From Planctomycetota bacterium (GTDB taxonomy: Bacteria; Planctomycetota; Phycisphaerae; Sedimentisphaerales; Anaerobacaceae): a stretch of DNA of 64,000 bases. The DNA lies in the NCBI GenBank assembly GCA_013349615.1, contig DUZJ01000002.1, forward strand, positions 1 to 64,000. Reading direction: 5' to 3'. A program made the translations under genes and the position numbers. Position 1 is the stretch's first letter; each line of letters begins with the position of its first letter. The notes beneath the pieces are model-generated. The model had not been told where the DNA came from. It made no database searches and saw only the letters and a program-made list of their open reading frames with translations. Shown piece by piece: positions 20,101 through 28,500 of this stretch.

Positions 20101-22549
20101 CTATTACGTCAGGGGATGGTATGATGTCAACGATGTTTTACTTTCAACCAACACTACCTTTGATGTAGTAATGGATTCCAACCAGACGGTCGTCGTTCGG
20201 TTCAGACTCCCTGTTAAAATTGAAGTATCAGGTGGAGACGATGCGATCCAGCAGGCCGTAAACGAAGCGGAAAACGGCGACACACTTGTTGTTGCTGCCG
20301 GCACATATACTGGTGATATTGACTTCCAGGGCAAAGAGATTAGGCTGTTCAGCGTCAATCCTGATGACCCTAATATCGTTGCCCAGACGATAATTGACTG
20401 TCAAGACAGCGTTCGTGCCTTTACCTTCAGCGGCGGTGAAGATGCCAACACGGTCTTGGACGGCTTTACCATTGTCAACGGGGGCCTTTTCGGCCAGGCG
20501 GGTGGCGCTATATACATTGGTTCCGGAAGCAGTCCAACCATTGTGAATGTTGTGATAAGCGACTGCACTGTTTTTCTTGACAATGGCGGTGCCATATACA
20601 TCGGTTCCGGCAGCAGTCCGACCATCATTAATGTTTCGATAAGCAACAGTACAGCCATTCTTGGTGATGGCGGTGCAATATATATTGGCACAAACAGCAC
20701 ACCGAGGTTTATAGACTGCTCAATTGACGATTCCCTTGCCTTTGGTTCCGGCGGTGCCGCTTACTGTGATGTCAACAGTGCGCCTGAATTTACCAACTGC
20801 GGCTTCGTCGATAACTTTGCAACCAGCGACGGCGGCGGTTTGTTCTACAATATTGAAAGCACATCAGTACTCAGTCAGTGTATACTGACTGACAATACAG
20901 CGGATTACGGTGGTGGAATCTACTACAGTATGGGTTGTGTATCAGATATAAACGACTGTATATTCACCAACAATTTCGCCTTTGAAGACGGCGGCGGTAT
21001 TCTTTACGAGCCCAACAACGGCTCAATAATGGTTGCCGACTGCAACTTTACAAACAACTCGGGGACCTACGGCGGAGCTTTGTATTTCGACCCGAACTGC
21101 TCAGGGATAATTTCTGAGACCGTATTGTTTGACAATGATGCACAAGAAGATGGTGGGGCAATATACCTGGCTGATTCTAACATTGCCATTATCGACTGCA
21201 ACAATATCACCTACAATACTGCTGCTCGCGGTGGCGCTTTGTATGCAATTGATTCTCCGGAAGCGTCAATAATCAACTGCGCTATCCAATATAACGAGGC
21301 TTCTCGCGCGTTTACTTATTTTGAGTACTACACTCCCAATCCTGATGCAAACCTGCCGCCCCTTCCTGGTGGTGATCCGAACGACCCGAATTCTATCATT
21401 ATAGTGCGTCAGGACAGGTCCGGGGCCGCTCAAGGCGGCGGTATTTATTCATTCGCAGGCCCAACCTTAATTAACAACTGCGAGCTCAGCTACAATTCAG
21501 CTGGCTCTTCAGGTGGAGGTATATACTTCGCCGGCGGAGAGTATGACGTAACGAGACTTCACAACTGTCTGGTAACCAACAACTCTGCCGGTCGAGATGG
21601 TGCGGGAATTTCCAACAACTGGCAGAATGAATTGGCCATATCCAACTGCACAATAGCTCACAACACGCTTACCAACGTGATATCCTACGGTGGAGGCTTG
21701 TACGACTCTTATGAAAGCAATGCCGTAGTTACAGATTCTATCATTTCGGGCAACCTGGGTACAAGAGGCTCACAGCTCGCTGTATCCAGCGGTGACCCGC
21801 CGTCCCCCTTGCCCTCAAAGGTCAGGGTGACACACAGTGACATTAGCCTCGACATTGAACAAATGGTGGAACTGGTTGACACCGATGCCCCGCCGGTCAT
21901 CCGACCCGGATTCAACAGTTATTCGGTGGGTGCTATCGACAACTTCCCGAGTCCGGGCGCCAATATGGGATTCAGCGTCAACTATTTCGGTTCCACCTAT
22001 CGCTGGCTTTACGTCAACAACAACGGCAATGTGACGTTTGATGGGCCTCTGTGGTGGTTTACACCATTCGGTTTGACCGGCAATATCGGCACTTCGATTA
22101 TCGCGCCGTTCTTTGCCGATGTGGACACAACCATGGGTAATGTAGTCACCTATGGTCCAGGCACTATCAGCGGCCGCAACGCCTTCGGGGTCAACTGGAT
22201 CGATGTTGGCTACTCCTTCATGCACACTGATAAGATCAACAGGTTCCAGTTGGTCATCATTGACCGCTCCGACCGTGCTCCTGGCGACTTCGACATCGAG
22301 TTAAACTACGAGACGATCAATTGGGAAACCGGCGATTTCAGCGGTGGTATCAACGGGTTTGGTGGACAATCGGCTCGTGCCGGTTTCTCAAACGGCACCG
22401 GTAATCCCGGGACTTTCTACGAATTCCCTGGTTCCGGTATACCCGGCTCGTTCTGGACAGCAGTCCGACCGGTCTTATCTATGACAGCCGTAACAGTTCG
22501 GTTCCCGGACGTTACGTCTTTTCCGTCAGAAATGGGGCCGTCGACGTAG
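11198..22549 (+). CDS. Giant secreted protein, segment 2 (true frame continues from 11189); second S8 and nidogen-like domains; frame lost near 22453
   Basis: 11198 is in the same frame as 1463 (difference 9735 = 3 x 3245); beta-helix modules continue; the GTG 'start' lies inside an InlB-like repeat. Confidence 0.8.
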   Translation: MVVLGGHGSVELDPNSDTGFYPNHKNVTLKAKPDSLYRVKVWTGTNNDLSYALTNTVTVDANKTVTVEFEPDVVDNLLVPFEYATIDEAIAAARSRDNIIVAPGVQYVSDSNGIDFQGKSVKLMSIDPGDPNVTARTIIDCAGSKYYPRRAFHFHNGEDANTIVTGFTIRNGFITGPVGLPGRSYTLTPQPYEPMTTDDPPPPRAERGRDAIGDGFGGAILCEYASSPTITNCVITDCVVTGAYGGDGAEGRYGGWSFLPPNSVDLESTDDGQYGGHGGTGMGRGYGGAIACLSGSCPIIMDCTIKDNIARGGCGGEGGNGGTIYNGGLESYGGNGGDAIGDGIGGGIYCDGNSTPIITDCSFISNSATTGLPGDGGFLGEGDARDPRARDGYHGYPTPFGGVVGGAAYYAANTDPNFTNCTFINNKAYEGYMSYEYVTYYLTRKYVEDVQTYTWAGGLYAEPNNTVTLTNCDFTGNLGGAVFIESTSIVDFNDSVFKDNEATTRFGYGSPYGPYGPYGPYGPYGPYGPYDPYGYPYDPNYDIYGQSFPATDAGGGAVYIGPDCNGVDIRNCGFHGNTSAYDGGAIDCASDADFASCSFGGNIAGNNGGAIDAYYNDVNDPNITTTLTLNFEACSFVENQADKGIDGWGGGVHFEDFDAVFNDCYFLGNIAKNGGGLYLSYGIVNFIGGSISENRALGGSGIDAGAYRLSRFGVMEPIDMSLGLDFGGGLVLARTRTTIEDCTLSDNVVEGINGSGGAISFYGGEVAHLVRNCLITGNSATVNGGAISTNYFATPEIRNCTFSGNSAGSFGGAMFYDWSSDPTIVDCIFESCNSHAIYEEDFGNAFVIYSLFHNNPDGDYGCNDPCVGTLTGPELDANNIAGDPLFVTGLFGDYYLDQGASPAVDNGSDGAVDLGLDTYTTNPDPNGATDMGIVDIGYHYYDPCAVGQFTLTVNVMDDHGRFRVEPSSDLNAVRLTFTERYSAGTPVTLISIPDPGYRTIWSGADNDASKGNTVVAMWSDRDVALRFDQARTIVVGSDPNYTSIQHAIHAAGDGDVVIIPAGTYASPYPGYPPPIITVVDKSIVLTGMNPDDPNVVAATILDDYSFTISNAGPGTIIDGLTLRDCRMSISSSSPTIRNCIFTDCVVFGGNGGNYANIDDDGYDGGSAQGGAIHLLNSSPLLQNCAFTGCSVTGGNGGNGDGGNDDHPYGYDGGWGGWAYGGAVYCGDRSSPRFESCSFTNCYAQGGNGGNGGNSIRGTHGGRGGNWQWDPTLETGPRTYPDWYWWDGWQYADYDVDGNYRSYLDEPYGYYKDYWKYSGYGGAVYCENDSSPQFLDCSFANNSTFGGVSGVGGSNWPTPNRSLNIENFGGAVYACYRSNPEFVNCSFNNNTADTSTVDVPDDIIVSYGGAVAFENDCSLTFDGCTISSGEACIGGGIYGSIGSLTIIDCNFSDNMAYHGAGLYSVDATGTITQSVFADNNAFSAVVTPGPNDPNIPVEVFGRGGGYYCLSSIVDITDSILTGNWAQISGGAIYFIGSDMDLYDSPLLHNCLLTDNSAGRDGGAISSNWFAEPVISNCTIVGNQVTGGGGIGYGGGLYSSYESNVDLINSIIWGNDSSNEGSQIAVCTGFEFEPRPASVSVSYCDIDGWQEPNGAEWVNPDAAFVDVGCFLNWDFNSVIDSEPLFVSGYRLSQIASGQGANSPCVDVGSELASILGMDTYTTRADAVNDVNFVDFGYHYSVSGVQYELTVDIIGPGIVEYKPAPLDPNGLYNEYAIVRVTGIPEPNYYVRGWYDVNGVLVSGSKRLEVVMDSDKAFTVEFGLPTKIEVSGDPNALARAVNAAGNGDTLIVAAGAYNGDINFGGKQLKLFSVKPDDPNVVANTIIDCANNSRGFTFNGGEDANVVVDGFTIINGSVTGEPGGAIYIGPNSKVIIVNISISNCSAIGANGGAIFIDANSSPTITNVSISNCDANDANGGAIYVGPYGDLTLTSVRINNCSVTDANGGGIYIDASSTATLRDCTISNCSAFGGFGGGAFCNVNNSLVFTDCNFSDNVATYDGGGVYYDTNCVSEFTGCSFVNNAADAYGGGIYSGANCESDVNGCVFINNTAVADGGGILYDANNVILARDCNFISNSASYGGGLCFDPNCSGTVASAVLEDNIGNEDGGAIYFADCKILVTDCNITNNTALRGGGLYCIDSPESQIVRCIISYNEAYRIDSLVTQGGGIYSFAGPTLIEDCDISYNTARTSGGGVYLAGEYMGAYTGPVLKNCLVTNNTAGADGGGISVNWQSEPNISNCTIAHNTVTDPNGNGGGLYCSYKSNVKVIDSVIWDNRGNDGAQFAVASGDLPNPPLTASLTITYSDVGPRYDPNESPFFAPEGSAGGGGTGQTGPATVLIDGQTIYDQFDQGEQWVKVIVSLIEPADLRAVTNWDSPQSVSELRTQIDNRQDYVLSSLTPAEFTLKQRYENLAGFSGEVTIDGLNKLLNDPLVAHIEPDRILYPALAQGIPLINATAVRQNYNGEGMAIAICDTGVDYTHLMLGGGGFPNVKVIGGYDFGDNDPDPIPGGMTFSTGHGTCCAGLAAGDLGVVGDYIGGVAHNARIYALKISSDTYDGAFTGDMVAAWDWCVTHKNDDPQNPIMVTSTSFGGGRFFDSDTADNLSPAMKAAADNANAIGITVLAASGNDGFTDSLGWPAAISSVISVGAVYDTTDQVIGYSNTADFLDILAPSEDAYTLDIVGAVGYDPGDYFPYFNGTSAACPYAAGAVACLQSAAGGSLSAQAVRNLLIATGDPVTDTKVPITKPRVNLGAAVAALSYGAAIYVEQGCILNGWVAPDTNSYWGWDANTWDPNSHVIEEDPNFIHGYYLSQYDAGQITESNCVDGGSTWASNVFDMNTFDYTTRVDGVNDVNTVDMGYHYTEAVAKYELTVIVPDDANDPGIHGIVDVNGVDPNGVWYYEGTQLTLTAIAEPGYYVRGWYDVNDVLLSTNTTFDVVMDSNQTVVVRFRLPVKIEVSGGDDAIQQAVNEAENGDTLVVAAGTYTGDIDFQGKEIRLFSVNPDDPNIVAQTIIDCQDSVRAFTFSGGEDANTVLDGFTIVNGGLFGQAGGAIYIGSGSSPTIVNVVISDCTVFLDNGGAIYIGSGSSPTIINVSISNSTAILGDGGAIYIGTNSTPRFIDCSIDDSLAFGSGGAAYCDVNSAPEFTNCGFVDNFATSDGGGLFYNIESTSVLSQCILTDNTADYGGGIYYSMGCVSDINDCIFTNNFAFEDGGGILYEPNNGSIMVADCNFTNNSGTYGGALYFDPNCSGIISETVLFDNDAQEDGGAIYLADSNIAIIDCNNITYNTAARGGALYAIDSPEASIINCAIQYNEASRAFTYFEYYTPNPDANLPPLPGGDPNDPNSIIIVRQDRSGAAQGGGIYSFAGPTLINNCELSYNSAGSSGGGIYFAGGEYDVTRLHNCLVTNNSAGRDGAGISNNWQNELAISNCTIAHNTLTNVISYGGGLYDSYESNAVVTDSIISGNLGTRGSQLAVSSGDPPSPLPSKVRVTHSDISLDIEQMVELVDTDAPPVIRPGFNSYSVGAIDNFPSPGANMGFSVNYFGSTYRWLYVNNNGNVTFDGPLWWFTPFGLTGNIGTSIIAPFFADVDTTMGNVVTYGPGTISGRNAFGVNWIDVGYSFMHTDKINRFQLVIIDRSDRAPGDFDIELNYETINWETGDFSGGINGFGGQSARAGFSNGTGNPGTFYEFPGSGIPGSFWTAVRPVLSMTAVTVRFPDVTSFPSEMGPST
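12728..12799 (+). repeat. 9-nt tandem repeat encoding (PYG)n
   Basis: Eight ccttayggt-type units, one with gat, encoding PYGPYGPYGPYGPYGPYGPYDPYG. Confidence 0.9.
18384..19640 (+). other. I9-like propeptide plus S8 peptidase domain II inserted in a beta-helix module
   Basis: QWVKVIVSL...VAHIEPDRI propeptide-like; CDTGVDYTH, STGHGTCCAG, NGTSAACPYAAGAVA triad motifs. Confidence 0.85.
21900..22548 (+). other. Nidogen-like extracellular domain inserted in a beta-helix module (contains frameshift)
   Basis: GFSVNYFGSTYRWLYVNNNGNVTFDGP ... IIAPFFADVDT ... ARAGFSNGTGNPGTFYEFPGSG ... (shifted frame) LDSSPTGLIYDSRNSSVPGRYVFSVRNG. Confidence 0.8.
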
Positions 22550-22554
22550 GACGG

Positions 22555-25500
22555 TTGTTGGGCACCCCCATCCATGTAGACAATGGCTGCACGCTCGACG
22601 GCTGGGACCCCTACGATGCCAATAATCCCCTGGATCCCAATGACCCGGATGGACCATGGGAATTGTGGACAGAGAACATCTGGGATGACCCGAACTTTGT
22701 AGTAGGTCCTTTGGGCGATTACTACCTGAGTCAAAAAGATGCCGGCCCACTACAATTGGTTGACAGTAATTGCGTAGATGCCGGAAGCACTGACGCCAAT
22801 GACCCTAATATTAGCCTGCATACTTATACGACCAGGACCGACCTTATTCCTGACGCCAACAGGGTGGATTTGGGTTATCACTATCCACTGCGGGGGATAG
22901 AGCACGAGTTAATCCTTACTGTGATTGGCCCCGGTATGGTGATGATTGATCCCAACCAGCCTGACCCGTGCAATGTACTGTACGATCCCGACAACAACGT
23001 ATACACATACAAATACTACACAGGTACCGCACTTATCCTGACGGCAACGCCTGATCCAGGCTATCGGGTCAAGAGCTGGAATGGTACCGACAATGATCCA
23101 TCCTGGAATGTTAATACTCAGACATTAATAGTAGACGGCGACGAAACGATTGTCGTCGAGTTTGAGGAGGATAACACTACACTCCTCAAAGTCCCATTGG
23201 AGTATAGTACAATAGAGGAAGCTATAGCGGCTGCCCCTGAACATGACACCAAGATTATCCTGAGCAATGGAACCTACTATGTAAGTAATCCGGACGGCAT
23301 TGATTTCCAGGGCAAAAGTATCACTCTGATGTCCCTTGACCCGGCTGATCCGGTGGTAGTAGCGGCTACGGTTATTGACTGCGCGGGCAGCAGATACTCT
23401 CCGCGACGTGTTTTCCACTTCCAAAGCGGTGAAGGCCCCAACACAGTGGTTGATGGATTCACCATCAGAGGCGGTTTCATAGCCGGTCCAACCGGTCTGC
23501 CGGGACGTTTCGGAATGCTGGCTCCTGAACCCTACGAAGCCGTCTGGAGAGAGGATTTCCTCAATTCGCCTCTCCCGCCACGTGCCGAAGGCGGGGGAGA
23601 TGGCAGCGGCAGTGCCTATGGTGGTGGAATCCTGTGCGAAAACGCAAGCTCTCCCACCATCAAGAACTGTGTGATAACCGACTGTACTGTTGTCGGTGCT
23701 TACGGTGGTGACGGGGCCCCCGGGCGATCCGGAGGATTTAATTTCCTGCCGCCCGGAGCAACCGATGTGGAAGAAATTGACGACGGCCAGTGGGGTGGCA
23801 ACGGCGGCGACGGCATCGGATACGGTTACGGTGGCGGTATCGCCTGTCTGAGTCGGAGCTGTCCAATTATCACGAATTGCGTCATCCAAAATAATATTGC
23901 CAGAGGCGGCTGCGGCGGCAACGGCGGGATCGGCGGCATAGCCGGTGGTAGCGGGTACGCAAGTAACGGCGGAAATGGCGGAAATGCCATAGGTGACGGT
24001 ATCGGTGGCGGCATTTACTGCGAAAACGGAAGCGAGCCGGTCCTCACGAATTGCGAATTTATTAATAACCATGCGACGTCAGGTACCCCCGGAACCGGCG
24101 GTATTGCACGTTCGGGTGAGACGCGTGAATTAGTCTTCGGGCCAGTTGTTGCTGAAGGATTCGACGGACAGGCCTTTAGCTACGGCAATATAACCGGTGG
24201 TGCAATTTACTACCGAAACGCAGATGTAAACCTCACTGGTTTAACATTCTCGGGCAACCAAGCGTATCTACTGCAGCAAGTCATAGTTGACTCCGAGATA
24301 GTGCTCGTACCTACCATAGACGGCTCTTTCCAGTACCTTGCCTACACATACGAATCAATTCCCTCGTATACCACCGGCGGAGCTTTGGCCTCTGATATTC
24401 ACAATATTGTTACCGTTGTAAACTGTGAGTTTATAGCAAACCTCGGCGGTGCTGTCCGCATAGACGCGAACTGCATCGTGGACTTCGACAGATGTTTATT
24501 CGAGGACAACACTGAGGCAGCCGAGGGCGGCGCAATTACCATCGCCGAACTTGGTTTTGTAGATATTAACGACTGCACGTTCAAGTACAATTCCGCCAGC
24601 ACTAACGGCGGCGCCGTGCTTTGCAACAGCAACGCGGTCCTAACAGAGTGCTTGTTCCAGGGGAACCAGGCGGGGAACAATGGCGGTGCAATATATTCAT
24701 ATTATAATTATGCCGGCTCTGACCCCAACATTATCCCGACATTGAATATAAACCTGGAATCCTGCACCTTCTTAGGAAACGAAGCCGTTACCGGCGCAAC
24801 CGGGCAGGGAGGGGCCGTATTCTTCCGAGATTTCAATGCCATAATGAATAACTGCTACTTCATGGAGAACAGCGCCAGGAGCGGTGGCGGGCTGTGCTTC
24901 ACACTTGGAGACGTCACCATAACCGGAGGAACCATAAGTGGAAATACATCCATAGGCGGAGACTCTTACGAGATGGGTGGTGGGGTGCTATTCGCAAATA
25001 CTCATGCGGTAATTGAAAACTGTATCATAAAAGATAATGTCGCCGAGGGTGCTATTAGAGGCTCCGGCGGCGCAATCAGTTTCTACGGTGGACACCTCAC
25101 ACACCTGGTCAAAAACTGCCTTATAACGGGCAACTCTGCAACTGTTAATGGCGGTGCGATTTCAGCCTATCTTCACGCGACGCCCGAAATCCGGAACAGC
25201 ACATTCAGCGAAAATTCGGCTGGAACCCTCGGCGGCGCGATATTCTGTGACTGGGGTTCTGACCCAACAATTATCGACTCCATATTAGATAACTGCGATA
25301 GCCACGCTATTGTTGAAGAGGACGTCGGTAACGCAAGCGTATCAACTTCATTGTTCTACAACAATACCGACGGTGATTACGGTATTTATGACAGCAATAC
25401 AGGGTTGACTACTACTACTGCCGGCGTTGACCTCGATGTTACAAATATCGAAGGCGCCCCGCTGTTTGTGACCGGACCGTTCGGAGGTTACTATCTAAGT

Positions 25501-28500
25501 CACATTGCTACCGGTCAGATGACTGACAGCAATTGTATCGATGCCGGAAGCGATGATGCGGACGCTCCCGATATCGGTATGGACACGTACACGACCAGTA
25601 TTGACGGCGCCAATGACGTGAATATCGTTGACATAGGATATCACTACAGTGACCGGTTGCTTGCTCCGCGATATAAGTTGACTGTTATTCTCGTGGGCGG
25701 CCACGGCACGATCGAGGTAAACGAGCCGGATCCGATTGCTTCCGGACCTGCAGGTACTTATACTTACTATGCCGGCACGGTTGTAACGCTAATTGCCACA
25801 CCCGAGTCAGGCTACCGGGTTGCAAGCTGGAGCGCCACCGATGACGAGCCGGGCTGGAATCTTAACACCATTAACCAGCCGAACTGGAATCGTAACAGCA
25901 TAGACTTAACGATGTACAGCAACAGAATCGTAACTGTCAGGTTTGAGCCGGATGTCGGGCGTATCATCAAAGTCCCGTTAGAGTTCGGTACAATTGAGGA
26001 AGCTGTAGCGGACGCCGACCAACGAGCCACCAAAATTATAGTTGCTCCCGGAGTTTACTCCGTAAGCGACCCGAACGGTATCGACTTTGCGGGCAAGAGC
26101 ATTACTCTGACGTCCACTGACCCCGATGACCCGAGTGTGATAGCGACCACGATTATTAACGCAGGTGGCAGCCGATACTTCCCGCGTCGTGCATTCCGCT
26201 TCCACAGCGGCGAAGAGCCCACTGCTGTAGTGACGGGCTTTACCATCAGTGGTGGTTATATGGTTGGTGCTAACGGACAGCCAGGCCGTTTTGGAATGCT
26301 TACGCCTGTGCCGTATCAGAATCAGACGTGGAGAGAGGATCTTACTCAGCCTCTCCCGCCACGTGCCGAGCGCGGCCAGGATGAGACCGCCGATGCCTAT
26401 GGTGGCGGTATTCTGTGCGAGAACGCCAGCTCCCCGACGTTTACGAACTGCGTGATTACAGGCAATGTGGTTGTAGCGGTATATGGCGGTAACGGTGCTC
26501 GGGGGCAGACTACTCCGGTCCCACCCGGGGTGTGGGTCTGGCTGCCGCCGGGGGCAGAAGATTTGGAGGAGATAGCGGACGGTCAGTGGGGCGGCAACGG
26601 CGGTGACGGGACAGGTAACGGTTATGGCGGCGGTATTGCAATTCTTGGTCGCAGTAAGCCTGTCATCGTGGACTGCATCATACAGAACAATGCCGCACGC
26701 GGCGGCTTCGGCGGCGACGGAGGGGCCGGTGGCCGCGCAGCGCCTGATGGCTATTCAAGTAGCGGCGGCATCGGCGGCAATGGTTACGGCGACGGTTTCG
26801 GCGGTGGAATCTACGTCGAGGACGACAGCATGCCGATTATCAGGAATTGTAGGTTTATCAATAACCATGCTACGACGGGGCTGCCAGCTCCGGGTGGTCC
26901 TGCGGGCTGGGGTCAGCCTCGCGAATCAGTACCGCAACCGACGCCACCCCCGACTGCTTCGAATGGGTATGACGGTTTTGTCTCGAGTCCTGGTGGATTG
27001 GCCGGCGGTGCAATTTACTACAGAGACACCGATGTTGACCTGAGCGATTGTACGTTCATCGGAAACCGGGCCTATATAGCGAGCCAGACACTTGTCAGGG
27101 GGCAAGGGATACATGTCATAGGAAGGACGGAAAATCCCCTCGACTGGCTGGTCGTGCTGCCCGAGACATCGGTTTACACCAACATTGATCCGGTAAACTA
27201 CTTCCATTATCTCGACCCCACGTATGAGCCGGCGCCGGTATATACCAGGGGTGGCGCCGTGGGTTCTGATGTGGGCAATACGGTTGCTTTGTCGAACCTT
27301 GAGTTTATCAAGAACCTCGGCGGTGCGGTGAGCTTCGAGCCGGGCTGCACCGTGGATATCGAGAGATGTCTGTTCGAAGACAACAATGATACCATAGCGG
27401 GCGGTGCAATCTTTATGGACGAGCTTGGTTCGGCCACCATCAGCTCGTGTGAATTTTTAGGTAATATAGCCACTTCCCTGGGTGGTGCAATCAGCACGGA
27501 CAGTGACCTGACTGTTGTGGAGTGCTTGTTCAGCGAGAACCAGGCCGGCGGCAGAGGCGGTGCGATAGATGCATATTATGATGACCCCTTCGACCCCGAC
27601 ATAATCACGACATTGAGACTGAACTTTGAATCCTGCAGCTTCTTAGGAAACCAAGCCGTTGCCGTCACGACCGGATTGGGCGGCGGTGTGTATTCCCGTG
27701 ACTTCATTGCCGTAGTCGACGATTGCTACTTCCTGGACAACACCGCCAGGAGTGGAGGTGCACTCCAATTAACACTTGGAGAGATTACAATAACCGGCGG
27801 GATGATAAGTGGAAATACATCCATAGGTGGTGTCGTTTACGAGATGGGCGGTGGTTTGTTCTGCTCCGATACTCCTGTCGTAATTGAAAATTGCATCATC
27901 AAGGACAATGTCGCCAAGGGTGTTACCGGCACCGGCGGCGCAATCAGTTTCTATGGTGGATACGTCACACACCTGGTCAAAAACTGCCTCATAACGGGCA
28001 ACTCTGCAACTGTTAGCGGCGGTGCGATTTCGGCCAATCTTTACGCGACGCCCGAAATCCAGAACTGCACGTTTAGCGAAAATTCGGCGGGCAGCTTCGG
28101 CAGCGCAATATTCTGTGATTGGAATTCTGACCCAACAATTACCGACTCCATATTCCAGAACTGTAACAATCACGCAATATATGAGGAAGACGTCGGCAAC
28201 GCAAGCGTATCAACTTCATTATTCTACAACAATACCGACGGCGATTACGGGATTTATGATCCCTGTACAGGGCAGACCGATACATATAGCGGTCCTCAGC
28301 TTGATCCTGATGCTAACAATATTGCCGGCGACCCGCTGTTTGTGACCGGGCCATTCGGAGGTTACTATCTTGACCAAAGCTCAAGTCCCGCTGTCAACAA
28401 CGGCAGCGGCAGCGCTGTCGGCCTCGGCATGAACATTTACACCACAGACATAAACGAGCTTGCAGATGACGGAATAGTTGACATCGGTTATCACTACAGC

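Noticed and set aside
23125-24072. 315-aa minus-strand ORF (and many other antisense ORFs of 60-310 aa within 1463-50903, e.g. 17480-18415, 28663-29412, 43839-44672)
   Set aside because: They lie antisense to continuous beta-helix coding sequence, have shadow-frame composition and no recognisable family; open frames come from the repetitive Gly/Asn/Asp codon bias.
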